Origin: an uncultured Bacteroides sp.
Lineage (GTDB): Bacteria > Bacteroidota > Bacteroidia > Bacteroidales > Bacteroidaceae
NCBI RefSeq assembly: GCF_910586915.1
Contig: NZ_CAJULN010000005.1
Coordinates: forward strand, 62,001-126,000
Length of the DNA stretch: 64,000 nt
Direction: 5' to 3'
Below the pieces are notes generated by a model. That model saw only the letters and a list, made by a program, of their open reading frames with translations. It was not told the origin of the DNA and made no database searches. Made by a program: the position numbers and the translations under genes. This document shows, piece after piece, positions 9,055 to 18,368 of this stretch (positions are counted from its first letter, which is position 1; each line of letters begins with the position of its first letter).

Positions 9055-10314
9055 TTATTCTTCCTCTTGTTCGTAGGTCTGATAAAGAAAATCGTTATAG
9101 GGATATTTCTGAACGTGCAATTCTTTCACTCGCTGATAAACCACACTTTTCAGTTCATCCATATTGATTCGTTCGCGGGCGGAAATAAAGAGGCAGTTGT
9201 CCTCCATCTTTGCCATCCACGTCTTCATCAGTTCTTCGAGTGTTAAGTTTTCCTTTGTTCGGGGGGTAAGGTCGTCCGGCGCTTTCTCCACGTAGGTATA
9301 GGCGTCTATTTTATTGAATACAAGTATCATGGGTTTTCCACCGCCGCCAATTTCGGCAAGTGTCTTATTCACCACCTCAATCTGTTCTTCAAATCCGGGG
9401 TGGGAAATATCGACTACGTGCACCAGCAAATCCGCTTCGCGCACTTCGTCCAAAGTCGATTTGAAGGAATCGACCAAATCGGTAGGCAACTTACGGATAA
9501 ATCCTACCGTATCGGACAACAGGAACGGAAGATTCTCTATAATCACCTTACGTACGGTAGTGTCGAGCGTAGCAAATAATTTGTTTTCCGCAAAGACTTC
9601 GCTCTTTGCCAAAAGGTTCATCATTGTCGATTTGCCGACATTGGTGTATCCGACCAGTGCAACACGTATCATGCGTCCGCGATTCTTGCGCTGGGTAGCT
9701 TTCTGTTTGTCGATTTCCGCCAGGCGTTCTTTCAACAACGACATACGGTTGAGGATGATACGGCGGTCCATTTCGAGCTGTGTCTCACCCGGACCGCGAA
9801 GTCCCACCGAACCTTTACCGCCACCTGCACCAGAACCACCTCCCTGGCGTTCCAAGTGTGTCCAAAGTCGTTGCAGGCGCGGCAACATATATTTATATTG
9901 TGCTAACTCCACCTGCGTCTTTGCATTGGCAGTCTGTGCACGCATGGCGAATATATCGAGAATCAACGAAGTACGGTCGAGAATCTTCACTTTCAGTTCG
10001 GCTTCGATATTGCGAATCTGTTTGGCGGAAAGTTCATCATCGAAGATGACCATTCCCACTTCACGTTCTTCTTCCTCTTCGTTATGGATATATTGTCTGA
10101 TTTCTTCCAATTTTCCTTTTCCTACATAAGTCACCGAGTTTGCTGTGGGTAACTTCTGTGTAAACCGTTTCACAACTTCCGCCCCAGCCGTCTCGGCAAG
10201 GAAGGCCAATTCATCCAAATACTCGTTCGTCTTGCGCTCATCCTGCGTCTGAGTGATAAGCCCGACAAGTATAGCTGTCTCTACTTTGGCTTCGGATATT
10301 ACAAATTCTTTCAT
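9055..10314 (-). CDS. hflX: Ribosome-associated GTPase HflX
   Basis: 419 residues. The N-terminal HflX domain (about 1-200) includes the glycine-rich linker GGGSGAGGGKGS near 158-169 and the RGPGETQLE motif. It is followed by a TRAFAC G domain with GYTNVGKS (about 222-229), DTVGFI (268-273) and NKID (about 330). The family splits stalled or stress-damaged 70S ribosomes and binds the 50S subunit. A -7-like TAATTTTG at 10378-10385 lies 64 bp upstream. It is probably co-transcribed with the hexapeptide-repeat gene that follows. Confidence 0.95.
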   Translation of the reverse strand: MKEFVISEAKVETAILVGLITQTQDERKTNEYLDELAFLAETAGAEVVKRFTQKLPTANSVTYVGKGKLEEIRQYIHNEEEEEREVGMVIFDDELSAKQIRNIEAELKVKILDRTSLILDIFAMRAQTANAKTQVELAQYKYMLPRLQRLWTHLERQGGGSGAGGGKGSVGLRGPGETQLEMDRRIILNRMSLLKERLAEIDKQKATQRKNRGRMIRVALVGYTNVGKSTMMNLLAKSEVFAENKLFATLDTTVRKVIIENLPFLLSDTVGFIRKLPTDLVDSFKSTLDEVREADLLVHVVDISHPGFEEQIEVVNKTLAEIGGGGKPMILVFNKIDAYTYVEKAPDDLTPRTKENLTLEELMKTWMAKMEDNCLFISARERINMDELKSVVYQRVKELHVQKYPYNDFLYQTYEQEEE

Positions 10315-10377
10315 TCTTTATGCTTATTAACGTGAGTTTGATAACAAATAAGTGATTGGAAATATGCTCACAAAAGA

Positions 10378-10385
10378 CAAAATTA
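10378..10385 (-). promoter_or_regulatory. Possible -7 element for hflX
   Basis: The minus strand reads TAATTTTG, fitting TAnnTTTG. No TTTG is seen at the expected -33 distance, so support is partial. Nearby, 10329-10344 (AACGTGAGTTTGATAA) resembles the arms of the palindromes at 27712 and 46066. The rest of the 10315-10632 gap holds only the terminator at 10498-10557. Confidence 0.35.
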
Positions 10386-10497
10386 CTATTTTTTTCGTTA
10401 TGGCAGACGAATTATACAAAGTTTTTAACGTAACGCTTCGTTGGATATATCGGTTACTCTACTTCAACAGATTCAACAAATGTCAACAACAAGGCAA

Positions 10498-10557
10498 GAC
10501 CCTATAAAAAAAGAAAGAGCCCGGTGCAATACCGAACTCTTTCTTTGTTATAGGGTC
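10498..10557 (-). terminator. Terminator of the first SusC/SusD operon
   Basis: A long two-part hairpin. The outer stem is GACCCTATA (10498-10506) with TATAGGGTC (10549-10557). The inner stem is AAAGAAAGAG with CTCTTTCTTT, closing on CGGT/ACCG. It lies 76 bp past the last gene of the operon on the minus strand. A/T-rich arms supply the T-tract. Confidence 0.75.
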
Positions 10558-10632
10558 ATGTTTAATCAATCCCACTTTGTGAGAGACACTTCCTATTTTT
10601 GCCTCTCTTCTTCATTTATTCAAATTCTGCCG

Positions 10633-11133
10633 TTAGAAATCATCAGCAGAGAAACCAGTCCGACGGAATCCCGAAACCTTATAAGTCAAGCCGTTGTCAT
10701 CATCGTCGAACTGTACCATATACACGATACTATCGGCAGGCATACCGCTTGGTGTCTTCGCTGCATTCTCCAGTACCTTACCGTCGGTAATCTTCACTTT
10801 TGATTCATAAGCTACATTATCGGCAAATCCTTCTGTAGAAAAGGTTCTTTCTGCATAATTCACCTTTACCTTCACTTTATATTCCCAGAAGTTACCCAAA
10901 TCATCCAGCCACATTTCCGTATTACTATTGTTAGCTGTATTGTAAGTAGTCATTTGCAAATGACCCACTCCATAAGGGTCTTCCACTTCTTTTCCATCAA
11001 CAATTGCGTCTACCGTTATCCACCAGTCGCCTGCCATTTTTTCAACGGCAGTACCGCCCGGTTCCGTTTCATCCTCGCACGCTACAAAGGCAAAAGCCAA
11101 TGAAGCCAAAAACAACATCATATATTTCTTCAT
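10633..11133 (-). CDS. Lipoprotein, Lipid_bd-like family, last gene of Sus operon
   Basis: 166 residues with a lipoprotein signal peptide ending at Cys19 (FAFVACEDE). The acidic residues right after the Cys are typical of Bacteroides surface-exposed lipoproteins. The middle has the family-like pattern GDWWITVDAIVDG, DPYGVGH and TEMWLDDLGNFWEYK, which I associate with the putative lipid-binding hydrolase family often encoded at the end of SusC/SusD operons. No biochemical role is known to me. It starts 10 bp after the upstream lipoprotein gene and is followed by a strong terminator, so it closes the operon. Confidence 0.7.
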   Translation of the reverse strand: MKKYMMLFLASLAFAFVACEDETEPGGTAVEKMAGDWWITVDAIVDGKEVEDPYGVGHLQMTTYNTANNSNTEMWLDDLGNFWEYKVKVKVNYAERTFSTEGFADNVAYESKVKITDGKVLENAAKTPSGMPADSIVYMVQFDDDDNGLTYKVSGFRRTGFSADDF

Positions 11134-11143
11134 AATCGTATAT

Positions 11144-11836
11144 TTATTTTTTTACTATAATATCAAAAGACAACTGTCCGGCATAATCAACGGTCCATTT
11201 CAAAGTTCCGTCTGCAGGATTCAATTCTGTGTTAGTCATTTGGTCCATTGAGTCATTCCAGCCTGCAACATAACTTTCCACCGGAGTAATGGTGTTGTCA
11301 TCGTTCAATTCAAATTTGCCCACCATTGCGTAATCCGGGCCATAGCCTGCACGTTGGTCATACCAGCCTCCTAAGAAATCGCTGATATAAAATACACCGG
11401 GTTTCAACTGGAAGATGATGATTTCATATCCGCCAAAAGCCACCTCGGAAGGGACGGTACGCTTACTTCCCTCAGCCACGGTATAGATTCCCGACTTTAA
11501 AGGAGATTCCGTATTATCTGCCACATATACTGTTCTTGTGAAAGTTTTGGCAAAACCATCTTCATTATAGGCTGCATACACCAGATTATAGATACCCGGG
11601 GTGTTTACATCCACACTTCCTTTTACCTGTACGGAAGAGGTAATATCTTCACCGTTCATTTCCGCATAGTATCCCGGTTCCACAAAAGGTTGCCCCTTCT
11701 CTATAACTATCTTCTCGCCTCCTTCTCTTTCCAACGTTACGAAATAGGTGACTTTCGAAGTATCATCCGTTGATTTGTCGCAAGCTCCAAAAACGAACGG
11801 CAAACATACCAATATGCTATATAATATTTTTTTCAT
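11144..11836 (-). CDS. Lipoprotein with Ig-like domain, DUF5012-like (SusE-position)
   Basis: 230 residues. The lipoprotein signal ends at Cys19 (FVFGACDKS). Residues about 30-105 look like a bacterial Ig-like module (EPGYYAEMNGEDI, then VDVNTPGIYNLVYAAYNEDG), as in DUF5011/DUF5012 proteins. The C-terminal half is a separate beta-rich region. It occupies the place of SusE/SusF-type surface glycan- or ligand-binding lipoproteins, 27 bp after the SusD gene. The ligand is unknown, and no carbohydrate-binding residues can be assigned. Confidence 0.7.
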   Translation of the reverse strand: MKKILYSILVCLPFVFGACDKSTDDTSKVTYFVTLEREGGEKIVIEKGQPFVEPGYYAEMNGEDITSSVQVKGSVDVNTPGIYNLVYAAYNEDGFAKTFTRTVYVADNTESPLKSGIYTVAEGSKRTVPSEVAFGGYEIIIFQLKPGVFYISDFLGGWYDQRAGYGPDYAMVGKFELNDDNTITPVESYVAGWNDSMDQMTNTELNPADGTLKWTVDYAGQLSFDIIVKK

Positions 11837-11863
11837 ATATAAAACTTACTAAGTTATTAGCTT

Positions 11864-13360
11864 CTATTTAACATCCCACCAAACCGGAGTGCTGCCCGGT
11901 ACTGCTGCCGGAGTATTCGTATTATGCTGACGTGCGCTTAAAGGATAAGTCATGCGCTTCATCAATCCGCCCGCTTCCAAACCGTTAGTCCACGGAGCAA
12001 CCAAATCGCCCGGAGTATATACAGATGCGTCTTTTTGTATCTCAGCCGCCGAATGAGACGACAGTTTCGGACAATCCGTACGACGGATTTCGCTCCATGC
12101 TTCCATATGATCCATATAGAAAAGAGCAACCCATTTCTGCATATAGATAAGATTCAGCTTATCTGCCGATGTCGAAACAGTAGCCCATGCACACTCTCCC
12201 TCCAATATGCTACTCTCCTGTCCTGCAAATCCACGAACTGCAAAGTCGGCGGCAACTCCCGCTTCATACGCACTCTTTGCAGCGGTATCGTTATTCAGGA
12301 AACGGATATATACTTCCGCAATCAAGAATTGCAGTTCGGCTTGAGTAAAGAAGTAAACAGGTTTGGTGGCTCCGATGGAATAATCAATGGCGCTCACATT
12401 TTTATTCTTCCAGTTATCCGTTCCCAAAACACTTTGCATATGTGTTTTTCCTCCGGGAAGCTGTCCGACATACTTTCCGTCCGCATCCGTTTTATTAATA
12501 CCGTAATCGATGCGGGGGTCATCCGTAGCAGTCAGGTATGAAATAAGCGGATAGGCTGCACAATGATTGCCCGTCAATCCGACGGCATTCGTATTATACC
12601 ACGGATTGCGCTTATCTGTTTCATCCAAGAAGCAATCCAGTTTCACGTCTCCGGCAAAGAATTCATTATTTTGTACCAGCGCCTTCACTTTTTCCGTATA
12701 AGCGGCAGCATCCACATTGGCGTCAATGAAGCGCAAGTACATACGCAAACGGAGAGCATTGGCGAATCCTTTCCATTGGGAGAGGTTTCTGTTGAATATC
12801 AAATCGGGCACATCCATAGCGCTTCCGTCCAATGCGGCTTCTGCCATGTCGATTTCATTCAGTACGCCTTTGTACACAACATCGCCCGCGTCCCACTTGG
12901 GAGTTGCATTGGCATTTCCCTGCAAAGCCTCCGAATAAGGCGAGTCGCTGGTGTTGTCCACCATGATTTGAAAAGCATATGCTCTCAAGATGGTAGTGGC
13001 AAACCGGTCGGCAGGATTGGAGGTCTTTGCCAAAACCTGGTTTGCATCTTCCAATGCCCCAGCAAACAAGGTTCGATAAGAATAATCCATCTGCTGTGAT
13101 GCTTCGGTAAATGTATATTCGCACAGCGTATTATACTGATTGGATTCCGGTTTTTGCTCATAATACTGTGCAAAGAACCCTGCGTAGTTATAGACTTCTC
13201 CTCCTACCACCGAAGCAATGGATGCACTGATGGAAGGAAATATCAAATCGGCCGTTATCTGGTCGTTCATCGGATAGTTAGGGTCATCATTGATATCCAA
13301 GTCGCAACTGGTGAAAAGCACTGTAGTTGCCAATGATGCATATAATAGTATTTTCTTCAT
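11864..13360 (-). CDS. SusD/RagB-family nutrient-binding lipoprotein (SusD-like_2 type)
   Basis: 498 residues with a signal peptide and lipobox ending at Cys19 (VLFTSCDLD). The N-terminal pattern NDDPNYP and the helical TPR-like body fit the SusD-like_2 branch, which caps a SusC barrel as a lid on the cell surface and captures the substrate. The gene begins 12 bp after its SusC partner and is the second gene of the four-gene operon. Without an adjacent enzyme the substrate is open. Members of this branch are often found in loci that lack glycoside hydrolases. Confidence 0.9.
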   Translation of the reverse strand: MKKILLYASLATTVLFTSCDLDINDDPNYPMNDQITADLIFPSISASIASVVGGEVYNYAGFFAQYYEQKPESNQYNTLCEYTFTEASQQMDYSYRTLFAGALEDANQVLAKTSNPADRFATTILRAYAFQIMVDNTSDSPYSEALQGNANATPKWDAGDVVYKGVLNEIDMAEAALDGSAMDVPDLIFNRNLSQWKGFANALRLRMYLRFIDANVDAAAYTEKVKALVQNNEFFAGDVKLDCFLDETDKRNPWYNTNAVGLTGNHCAAYPLISYLTATDDPRIDYGINKTDADGKYVGQLPGGKTHMQSVLGTDNWKNKNVSAIDYSIGATKPVYFFTQAELQFLIAEVYIRFLNNDTAAKSAYEAGVAADFAVRGFAGQESSILEGECAWATVSTSADKLNLIYMQKWVALFYMDHMEAWSEIRRTDCPKLSSHSAAEIQKDASVYTPGDLVAPWTNGLEAGGLMKRMTYPLSARQHNTNTPAAVPGSTPVWWDVK

Positions 13361-13372
13361 ATTTATTGCTGT

Positions 13373-16300
13373 TTAAAATTTAACCATTAAGTTGAAACCG
13401 AAACGGCGCGAACTGGGGTTAGCCGTATATTCCCCATAGTTACCTTCAAGGTCATTACCGAATGAAGTCATTTCGGGATCAATAAATGTATTGCTGGATG
13501 GAGTCCAAACAAACAAGTTGTTGCCATAGGCCGAGACTTTGATTGCCTGGAAAGGAGTTTTTGCCAGCCATTTCTTCGGCAAATCCCAACCTAACACGAC
13601 CGAGCGAAGTTTGACATAGGATTTATCTACCAAGAAGCAGCTTCCCATATCCGAACCGCCATCACCCCAATATTGATAGATGTTGGAACTGGTAATAGGA
13701 GTTGTATTTTCCACATATGTCACTTGGTCGCCATTTACTATTTTATTTACCGAGTTGGGGACAATAAAGGGGTTGCGGTCGTTGTAAGCCGTCTGTATCG
13801 CATTACCAGTGAAGTAGTTGATATCTTTGGTACGCGAATACATGACTCCACCCTGACGGATATCGAAGTCAACACCCAAGCTCAGCCCTTTATACTTCAA
13901 ATTGGTAGCTACACCCATCTGGTATTTATTATTCATATTTCCGCAAATACCAAACTCGGTGTCTGCAACAGGCAGACCTGTGGAGGAGTTTACGACAATT
14001 CTTCCCTGCGGGTCGCGTTCGGGCACCTGCGCTTTAAATACGCCGACAGGCATTCCGGTTACGGCATACATACTTGTACCGCCGTTCAAACCGTAGATAA
14101 TGGTGATTCCGCCCAATTCTTCCGGCAGACTGATTACCTTACTTTGGTTTTTGGTAAAATTCCAGGTAAGTTCCCAGGAAAAATCTTTCGTTCGTATGGG
14201 AGTAGCACTGACCAACACTTCAATACCATGATTGCGAATCTTACCCAAATTCATGTTTTGTGCCGTATATCCTGAAGCGGGGTCCATTGCCAACGAGAAA
14301 ATCTGCTTGTCGGTATTGCGGTTATAGTAAGATACGTCAAACGACAATCTGTTTTTCAAGAAAGCCATGTTCAAGCCTATTTCAGCTTCCGTAGTCATTT
14401 CCGGACTTAAAGTGTTGCTTCCAAGCACATTTCCTGCCGAATAAGCGTTGACTCCTCCCAACGGGAAAGTGAGCGAACCGAAAGGGATACTGTTTGATGA
14501 CTGTCCGTATACGGGATTGACCATATATACACTGGCGTCGTTACCCGTCTTACCCCAACTGGCACGTAACTTACCGAAAGTGATGGCTTCTTTCCATGCG
14601 TCTTTCAACAATTCGCTGAAAATAAAACTACCTGTAAATCCCGGATAAAAGAAGCTGCGATTGCCTTTGGGGAGCGTTGACGACCAGTCGTTGCGGGCAG
14701 TAACCGTCAAGTAGAGCATATTTTTCCATGCACCTTCAAACTGTCCGAACACACCCATCAGGCGCCTCAACTCCATACGTTGGCTAACGATAGGTGTTTT
14801 GCTGGTATTCTTGAGGTTGAACCATGTCGGGATTGTCAAGTCGTTCACTTCCGAATAGAGATAAGAAGATTTACGCTCGTTGCCATTGAATCCCACCAAT
14901 GCGTTGACATTAAAATCACTGACCGGCATACTGAAGCTAAGCAAAAGGTCTTGATTGATTTCACGGCGACGGGTGATTTGCTCCGAATATTGTCCGGTTT
15001 CGCCGGAGAACGGGCTGCTTGAGCCTTGCCCCTCTCCATTGGGAGTTCCTTCATAATAAAGAGCATACAGATTCGGCTTTCCCTTATCGCTTTGTCCCGT
15101 TGTCGTATCCAGTCCCATGCGATATGTAAACTTGAAGTATTTCAAGAACTCATAATCCAACTGGAATTTTCCATAGAATCTTTCCGATTCGTATCCGTTC
15201 AGATAGTTGTTCAATATGTAATACGGATTCATTACCCCATACGGAGTGTAATAATATCCCGGCGTATTGAACGGGTCGTTCTGATCTTCCAGCCCAATGA
15301 TGCTTACATCGCGCGGAGACTGATACAAGGAGTTGAGCATGGATAGTCCCTGTCCGGTAGTCGCAAATTTATTTTGCTGGCGAGCATAGTTTAATGAAGA
15401 AGAGAATGTCAATGCACCGACTTTATGACTACCACGTGCAGAAAACGTATATTTGTCATAACTGTCGGCATCTGTAGGAATCATACCATCATCGCTGATT
15501 TGAGAGAAAGAAACAAAATAATCACTCTTGTCGGTAGCTCCGTTGAACGAGATACTGTTACTGTATCTGAATCCTGCATCGAAAAAGTCTTTGATATTGT
15601 CGGGCATTGCTACATAAGGTTTCAACTTCTGGGAGTTGTTGTATACATTGCCCCATAACTGCATGGAACCGTCAAAACGAGGTCCCCACGAACCATTTTC
15701 CAATTCCGTATGGTTGCCATTCCATCCCATACCGAATTCATTCTGAAATTCGGGCAGACGTAGAACGGTAGACCATTGCACGCCACCGTTATACTCTACT
15801 CCGACACCTTTGTCCTTCCGGCCGCTTTTGGTAGTAATCATGACCACACCGTTGGCCGCCCGGCTTCCATACAAAGCAGTAGCCGCAGCACCTTTCAAGA
15901 TGGTCATGTTTGCCACATCGTCGGGATTGATAGCATTGGCTCCGTTTCCAAAATCGTATCCGCTGTTCAACCCATCGGTAGAGGATACTGTGGAGTTGTT
16001 CAACGGTACTCCATCTACGACATACAGTGGTTGATTGGTACCGGACAGTGAGCTGACTCCACGGATAATCACCGAATTGGATGCTCCCGGGTCGGATGAA
16101 GTATTGGATATCTGTACACCGGCAATCTTACCTGCCAAACTTGACATGACATCCGAAGTACGGTTCTCGGCAATCTTGTCACCGCCCACGGAAGTCGCCG
16201 AATAACCTAATGCTTTCTCCGACCGCTTTATTCCCATTGCCGTGACAACAACTTCGTCAATTTGCTGAGCATCAGATTTGAGTACAATTCTCAGATTAGG

Positions 16301-16564
16301 CTTGACGGCCACTTCCTGTGTCTGCATTCCGATGTACGAAACCTGCAAAGTCTTTGCAGAACTTGGTACATTCGTCAAATTGAAATTACCATTTACATCT
16401 GTAATCGTACCTTGAGTGGTACCTTTTACTAACACAGAAGCGCCAACAACAGGCTGCCCATCCTCTTCCGAAATCACAACACCTGTGATGTTCAAAGTCT
16501 GAGCAGTTACCAAACTTATACCTGTAAAAAGGCAAGCCAATAACAGCATCAATTTTCTTTTCAT
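13373..16564 (-). CDS. SusC/RagA-family TonB-linked outer-membrane transporter
   Basis: 1,063 residues. A signal peptide (to about TAQ at 22) is followed by a carboxypeptidase-regulatory-like domain (about 25-100). The plug contains VVVTAMGIKRSEKALGYS and the SusC signature QPLYVVDGVPL. A 22-strand barrel ends in an aromatic-rich C-terminus (RRFGFNLMVKF). There is no N-terminal STN domain, so it is unlikely to signal to an anti-sigma factor itself. First gene of the operon, preceded by a good Bacteroides promoter at 16621-16650. It is divergent from a tyrosine recombinase 450 bp away. Confidence 0.95.
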   Translation of the reverse strand: MKRKLMLLLACLFTGISLVTAQTLNITGVVISEEDGQPVVGASVLVKGTTQGTITDVNGNFNLTNVPSSAKTLQVSYIGMQTQEVAVKPNLRIVLKSDAQQIDEVVVTAMGIKRSEKALGYSATSVGGDKIAENRTSDVMSSLAGKIAGVQISNTSSDPGASNSVIIRGVSSLSGTNQPLYVVDGVPLNNSTVSSTDGLNSGYDFGNGANAINPDDVANMTILKGAAATALYGSRAANGVVMITTKSGRKDKGVGVEYNGGVQWSTVLRLPEFQNEFGMGWNGNHTELENGSWGPRFDGSMQLWGNVYNNSQKLKPYVAMPDNIKDFFDAGFRYSNSISFNGATDKSDYFVSFSQISDDGMIPTDADSYDKYTFSARGSHKVGALTFSSSLNYARQQNKFATTGQGLSMLNSLYQSPRDVSIIGLEDQNDPFNTPGYYYTPYGVMNPYYILNNYLNGYESERFYGKFQLDYEFLKYFKFTYRMGLDTTTGQSDKGKPNLYALYYEGTPNGEGQGSSSPFSGETGQYSEQITRRREINQDLLLSFSMPVSDFNVNALVGFNGNERKSSYLYSEVNDLTIPTWFNLKNTSKTPIVSQRMELRRLMGVFGQFEGAWKNMLYLTVTARNDWSSTLPKGNRSFFYPGFTGSFIFSELLKDAWKEAITFGKLRASWGKTGNDASVYMVNPVYGQSSNSIPFGSLTFPLGGVNAYSAGNVLGSNTLSPEMTTEAEIGLNMAFLKNRLSFDVSYYNRNTDKQIFSLAMDPASGYTAQNMNLGKIRNHGIEVLVSATPIRTKDFSWELTWNFTKNQSKVISLPEELGGITIIYGLNGGTSMYAVTGMPVGVFKAQVPERDPQGRIVVNSSTGLPVADTEFGICGNMNNKYQMGVATNLKYKGLSLGVDFDIRQGGVMYSRTKDINYFTGNAIQTAYNDRNPFIVPNSVNKIVNGDQVTYVENTTPITSSNIYQYWGDGGSDMGSCFLVDKSYVKLRSVVLGWDLPKKWLAKTPFQAIKVSAYGNNLFVWTPSSNTFIDPEMTSFGNDLEGNYGEYTANPSSRRFGFNLMVKF

Positions 16565-16620
16565 AAATTCTCTCTTAAAGTTTAACTTTTCATTAATTGT
16601 TTCTTAACTCTAACACTTTG

Positions 16621-16650
16621 CAAATGTATTAATAAATATGAAACCAACAA
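16621..16650 (-). promoter_or_regulatory. Bacteroides promoter for the first SusC/SusD operon
   Basis: On the minus strand a TTG at 16650-16648 is separated by 19 bp from TACATTTG at 16628-16621, matching the Bacteroides -33/-7 arrangement. The -7 element is 57 bp upstream of the SusC ATG. Confidence 0.6.
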
Positions 16651-17017
16651 TCAATTCAATAAAAAAAGGTTTCAAATCTAACACATTATTATTTTAATAA
16701 TGCTTTTTTATATAAAAAGATATTAGTTTGAGGTATAAAAACTGCTTTTAACAAAACTATGTAGTGTTATTTTGCTCAAACAAAATGTCTTATTTAAGAT
16801 TTTCTTTGCTTATTTTTCGTCACAAAACCTCTTCTTTGACGCATCTTTTTGCTTTTCGCACAGGAATTACTATAAAAAAGTAGTATTTAATTCTAAGTTT
16901 TGTGAATACTGGGTTTCCGCAGGATTATTTATTCAGAGATATTAATGCATCTTCATCTTTTGGTGTAGTATAGGAACTATGTTTCATTTGTTCTATTATT
17001 AACTAAAAAGAAAAAGT
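16651..17017. other. AT-rich divergent intergenic region between SusC and recombinase
   Basis: About 370 bp with no gene. It holds small palindromes (CATTATT/AATAATG at 16684-16702 and TACTA/TAGTA near 16870). A possible recombinase promoter has TATGTTTC at about 16979. I looked for an inverted-repeat pair that could flank an invertible SusC promoter and found none longer than about 8 bp. Confidence 0.5.
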
Positions 17018-18208
17018 ATGGAAAAGATTAGTTACAATCTTGTGTTTAACAGAAAAAAGAAATTGAATAAAAAGGGAACGGCCTTAGTACAGGTAGAAGC
17101 CTATCTGAACAGGAGGAAAATATATTTTTCCACCAAAATATATCTTAAGGCCGAGCAGTGGGATGCCAAACGAAGAATGGTGAAGAGTCATCCTAATGCC
17201 GATGTTCTGAACCGTATGTTGTATGAGTATATGGCCGCAATAGAACAAACCGAACTTGAATTGTGGCAGCAAGGAAAAGCGATATCACTGGATTTGTTAA
17301 AAGAATCTCTCGACAAACCCATAAGTAATGAAAGGACATTTTTAAGTTTCTACAAAGAAGAGGTTGCTAACTCTTCGCTGAAAGAAAGCACGAAGCAAAA
17401 TCATCTTTCGACACTTGAATCGCTTCGGGAATTCAAGAAAGACATATCGTTTGCGGATTTGACGTTTGAACTTGTCACCTCGTTCGATAACTATTTGCAG
17501 TCCAAAGGCTACCACCTTAATACCATCGCCAAGCATATGAAACATCTGAAGCGGTATGTCAACGTTGCCATTAATAAGGAATTTATGGATGTGCAGAAAT
17601 ATGCATTCAGAAAATACAAGATTAAAAGCGTAGAAGGCAGACACACGCATCTGTCGCCGGAGGAGTTGTGCAAATTTGAAGATTTACAGTTGACAGGGAA
17701 ATTTACAAGATTACAGAAAACAAAAGACGCCTTTCTGTTTTGTTGTTATGCCGGATTGCGTTATTCCGATTTTATAAATCTGACCTCTGCCAATATCGTA
17801 GAGTTTCATCAGGAAATCTGGCTTATATACAAATCGGTAAAAACCGGCACAGAGGTCAGGTTGCCATTATACCTGTTGTTTGAAGGTAAAGGAATCGGTA
17901 TATTGCGGTGCTACCAGGAAGAGACAAACAGTTTTTTCAAGTTAAAAAACAACTCCAATATCAATAAGGAGTTGAATTTGCTGGCAAACTTGGCAGGTAT
18001 CGACAAACGGGTATCCTTTCACACTGCACGCCACACGAATGCTACCTTATTATTATATAGCGGCGCGAATATAACCACTGTGCAAAAGCTGTTGGGCCAC
18101 AAAAGTGTAAAGACCACACAAGTATATGCAAATATAATGGATATAACTGTTGTACGCGATCTTGAGAAAGCGGCTTCATTCAAGAGAAAAGGCGGACGTA
18201 GAATTTAA
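17018..18208 (+). CDS. Tyrosine-type site-specific recombinase (integrase family)
   Basis: 396 residues with the three-part layout of Bacteroidetes recombinases: an arm-binding region (1-90), a SAM-like core-binding domain (about 105-190) and a catalytic domain (about 205-385). The catalytic set is visible: Arg248 (CYAGLRYSD), His335 and Arg338 in HTARHT, His361 in LLGHKS, and nucleophile Tyr370 (TTQVYANI). Lys274 (KSVKTG) is a likely fifth residue. There are no excision, relaxase or transfer genes nearby. The gene stands alone next to a SusC promoter region, the setting of Bacteroides recombinases that invert promoters of surface genes, but no matching repeats were found here. It may act on a distant site or be left over from an element. 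Confidence 0.92.
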   Translation: MEKISYNLVFNRKKKLNKKGTALVQVEAYLNRRKIYFSTKIYLKAEQWDAKRRMVKSHPNADVLNRMLYEYMAAIEQTELELWQQGKAISLDLLKESLDKPISNERTFLSFYKEEVANSSLKESTKQNHLSTLESLREFKKDISFADLTFELVTSFDNYLQSKGYHLNTIAKHMKHLKRYVNVAINKEFMDVQKYAFRKYKIKSVEGRHTHLSPEELCKFEDLQLTGKFTRLQKTKDAFLFCCYAGLRYSDFINLTSANIVEFHQEIWLIYKSVKTGTEVRLPLYLLFEGKGIGILRCYQEETNSFFKLKNNSNINKELNLLANLAGIDKRVSFHTARHTNATLLLYSGANITTVQKLLGHKSVKTTQVYANIMDITVVRDLEKAASFKRKGGRRI

Positions 18209-18238
18209 ACTGACGAGTTTCAATTTTACTTCTTCTAT

Positions 18239-18368
18239 TTGAAACTTTAGTTTCAACACTATGAAACTGAAGTTTCATCCGCTTGAAACTAAAGTTCCAA
18301 AGCATTCGGAACTAAAGTTTCAACGTGGTGAAACTAAAGTTTCATCTTGCTTGAAACTTCTGTTTCAA
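18239..18368. repeat. Array of six GAAACT/AGTTTC palindromes, 22-23 bp spacing
   Basis: Just past the recombinase stop, six near-perfect 18-bp palindromes of the form TTGAAACTnnAGTTTCAA are centred at about 18247.5, 18269.5, 18291.5, 18314.5, 18336.5 and 18359.5. The intervals are 22, 22, 23, 22 and 23 bp. The arms are well kept, while central bases and linkers vary. Linkers are only 4-6 bp, so this is not a CRISPR. It lies in a convergent gap with the MarC gene. The role is unknown; options are binding sites, a hairpin series in RNA, or a recombinase site cluster. Confidence 0.8.

Noticed and set aside
16600..17017. Invertible SusC promoter flanked by inverted repeats
   Set aside because: I compared both ends of the gap and found no inverted pair beyond short AT-rich palindromes.
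18239..18368. CRISPR array
   Set aside because: Units are 18-bp palindromes with 4-6 bp linkers; there are no 30-bp spacers and no cas genes.
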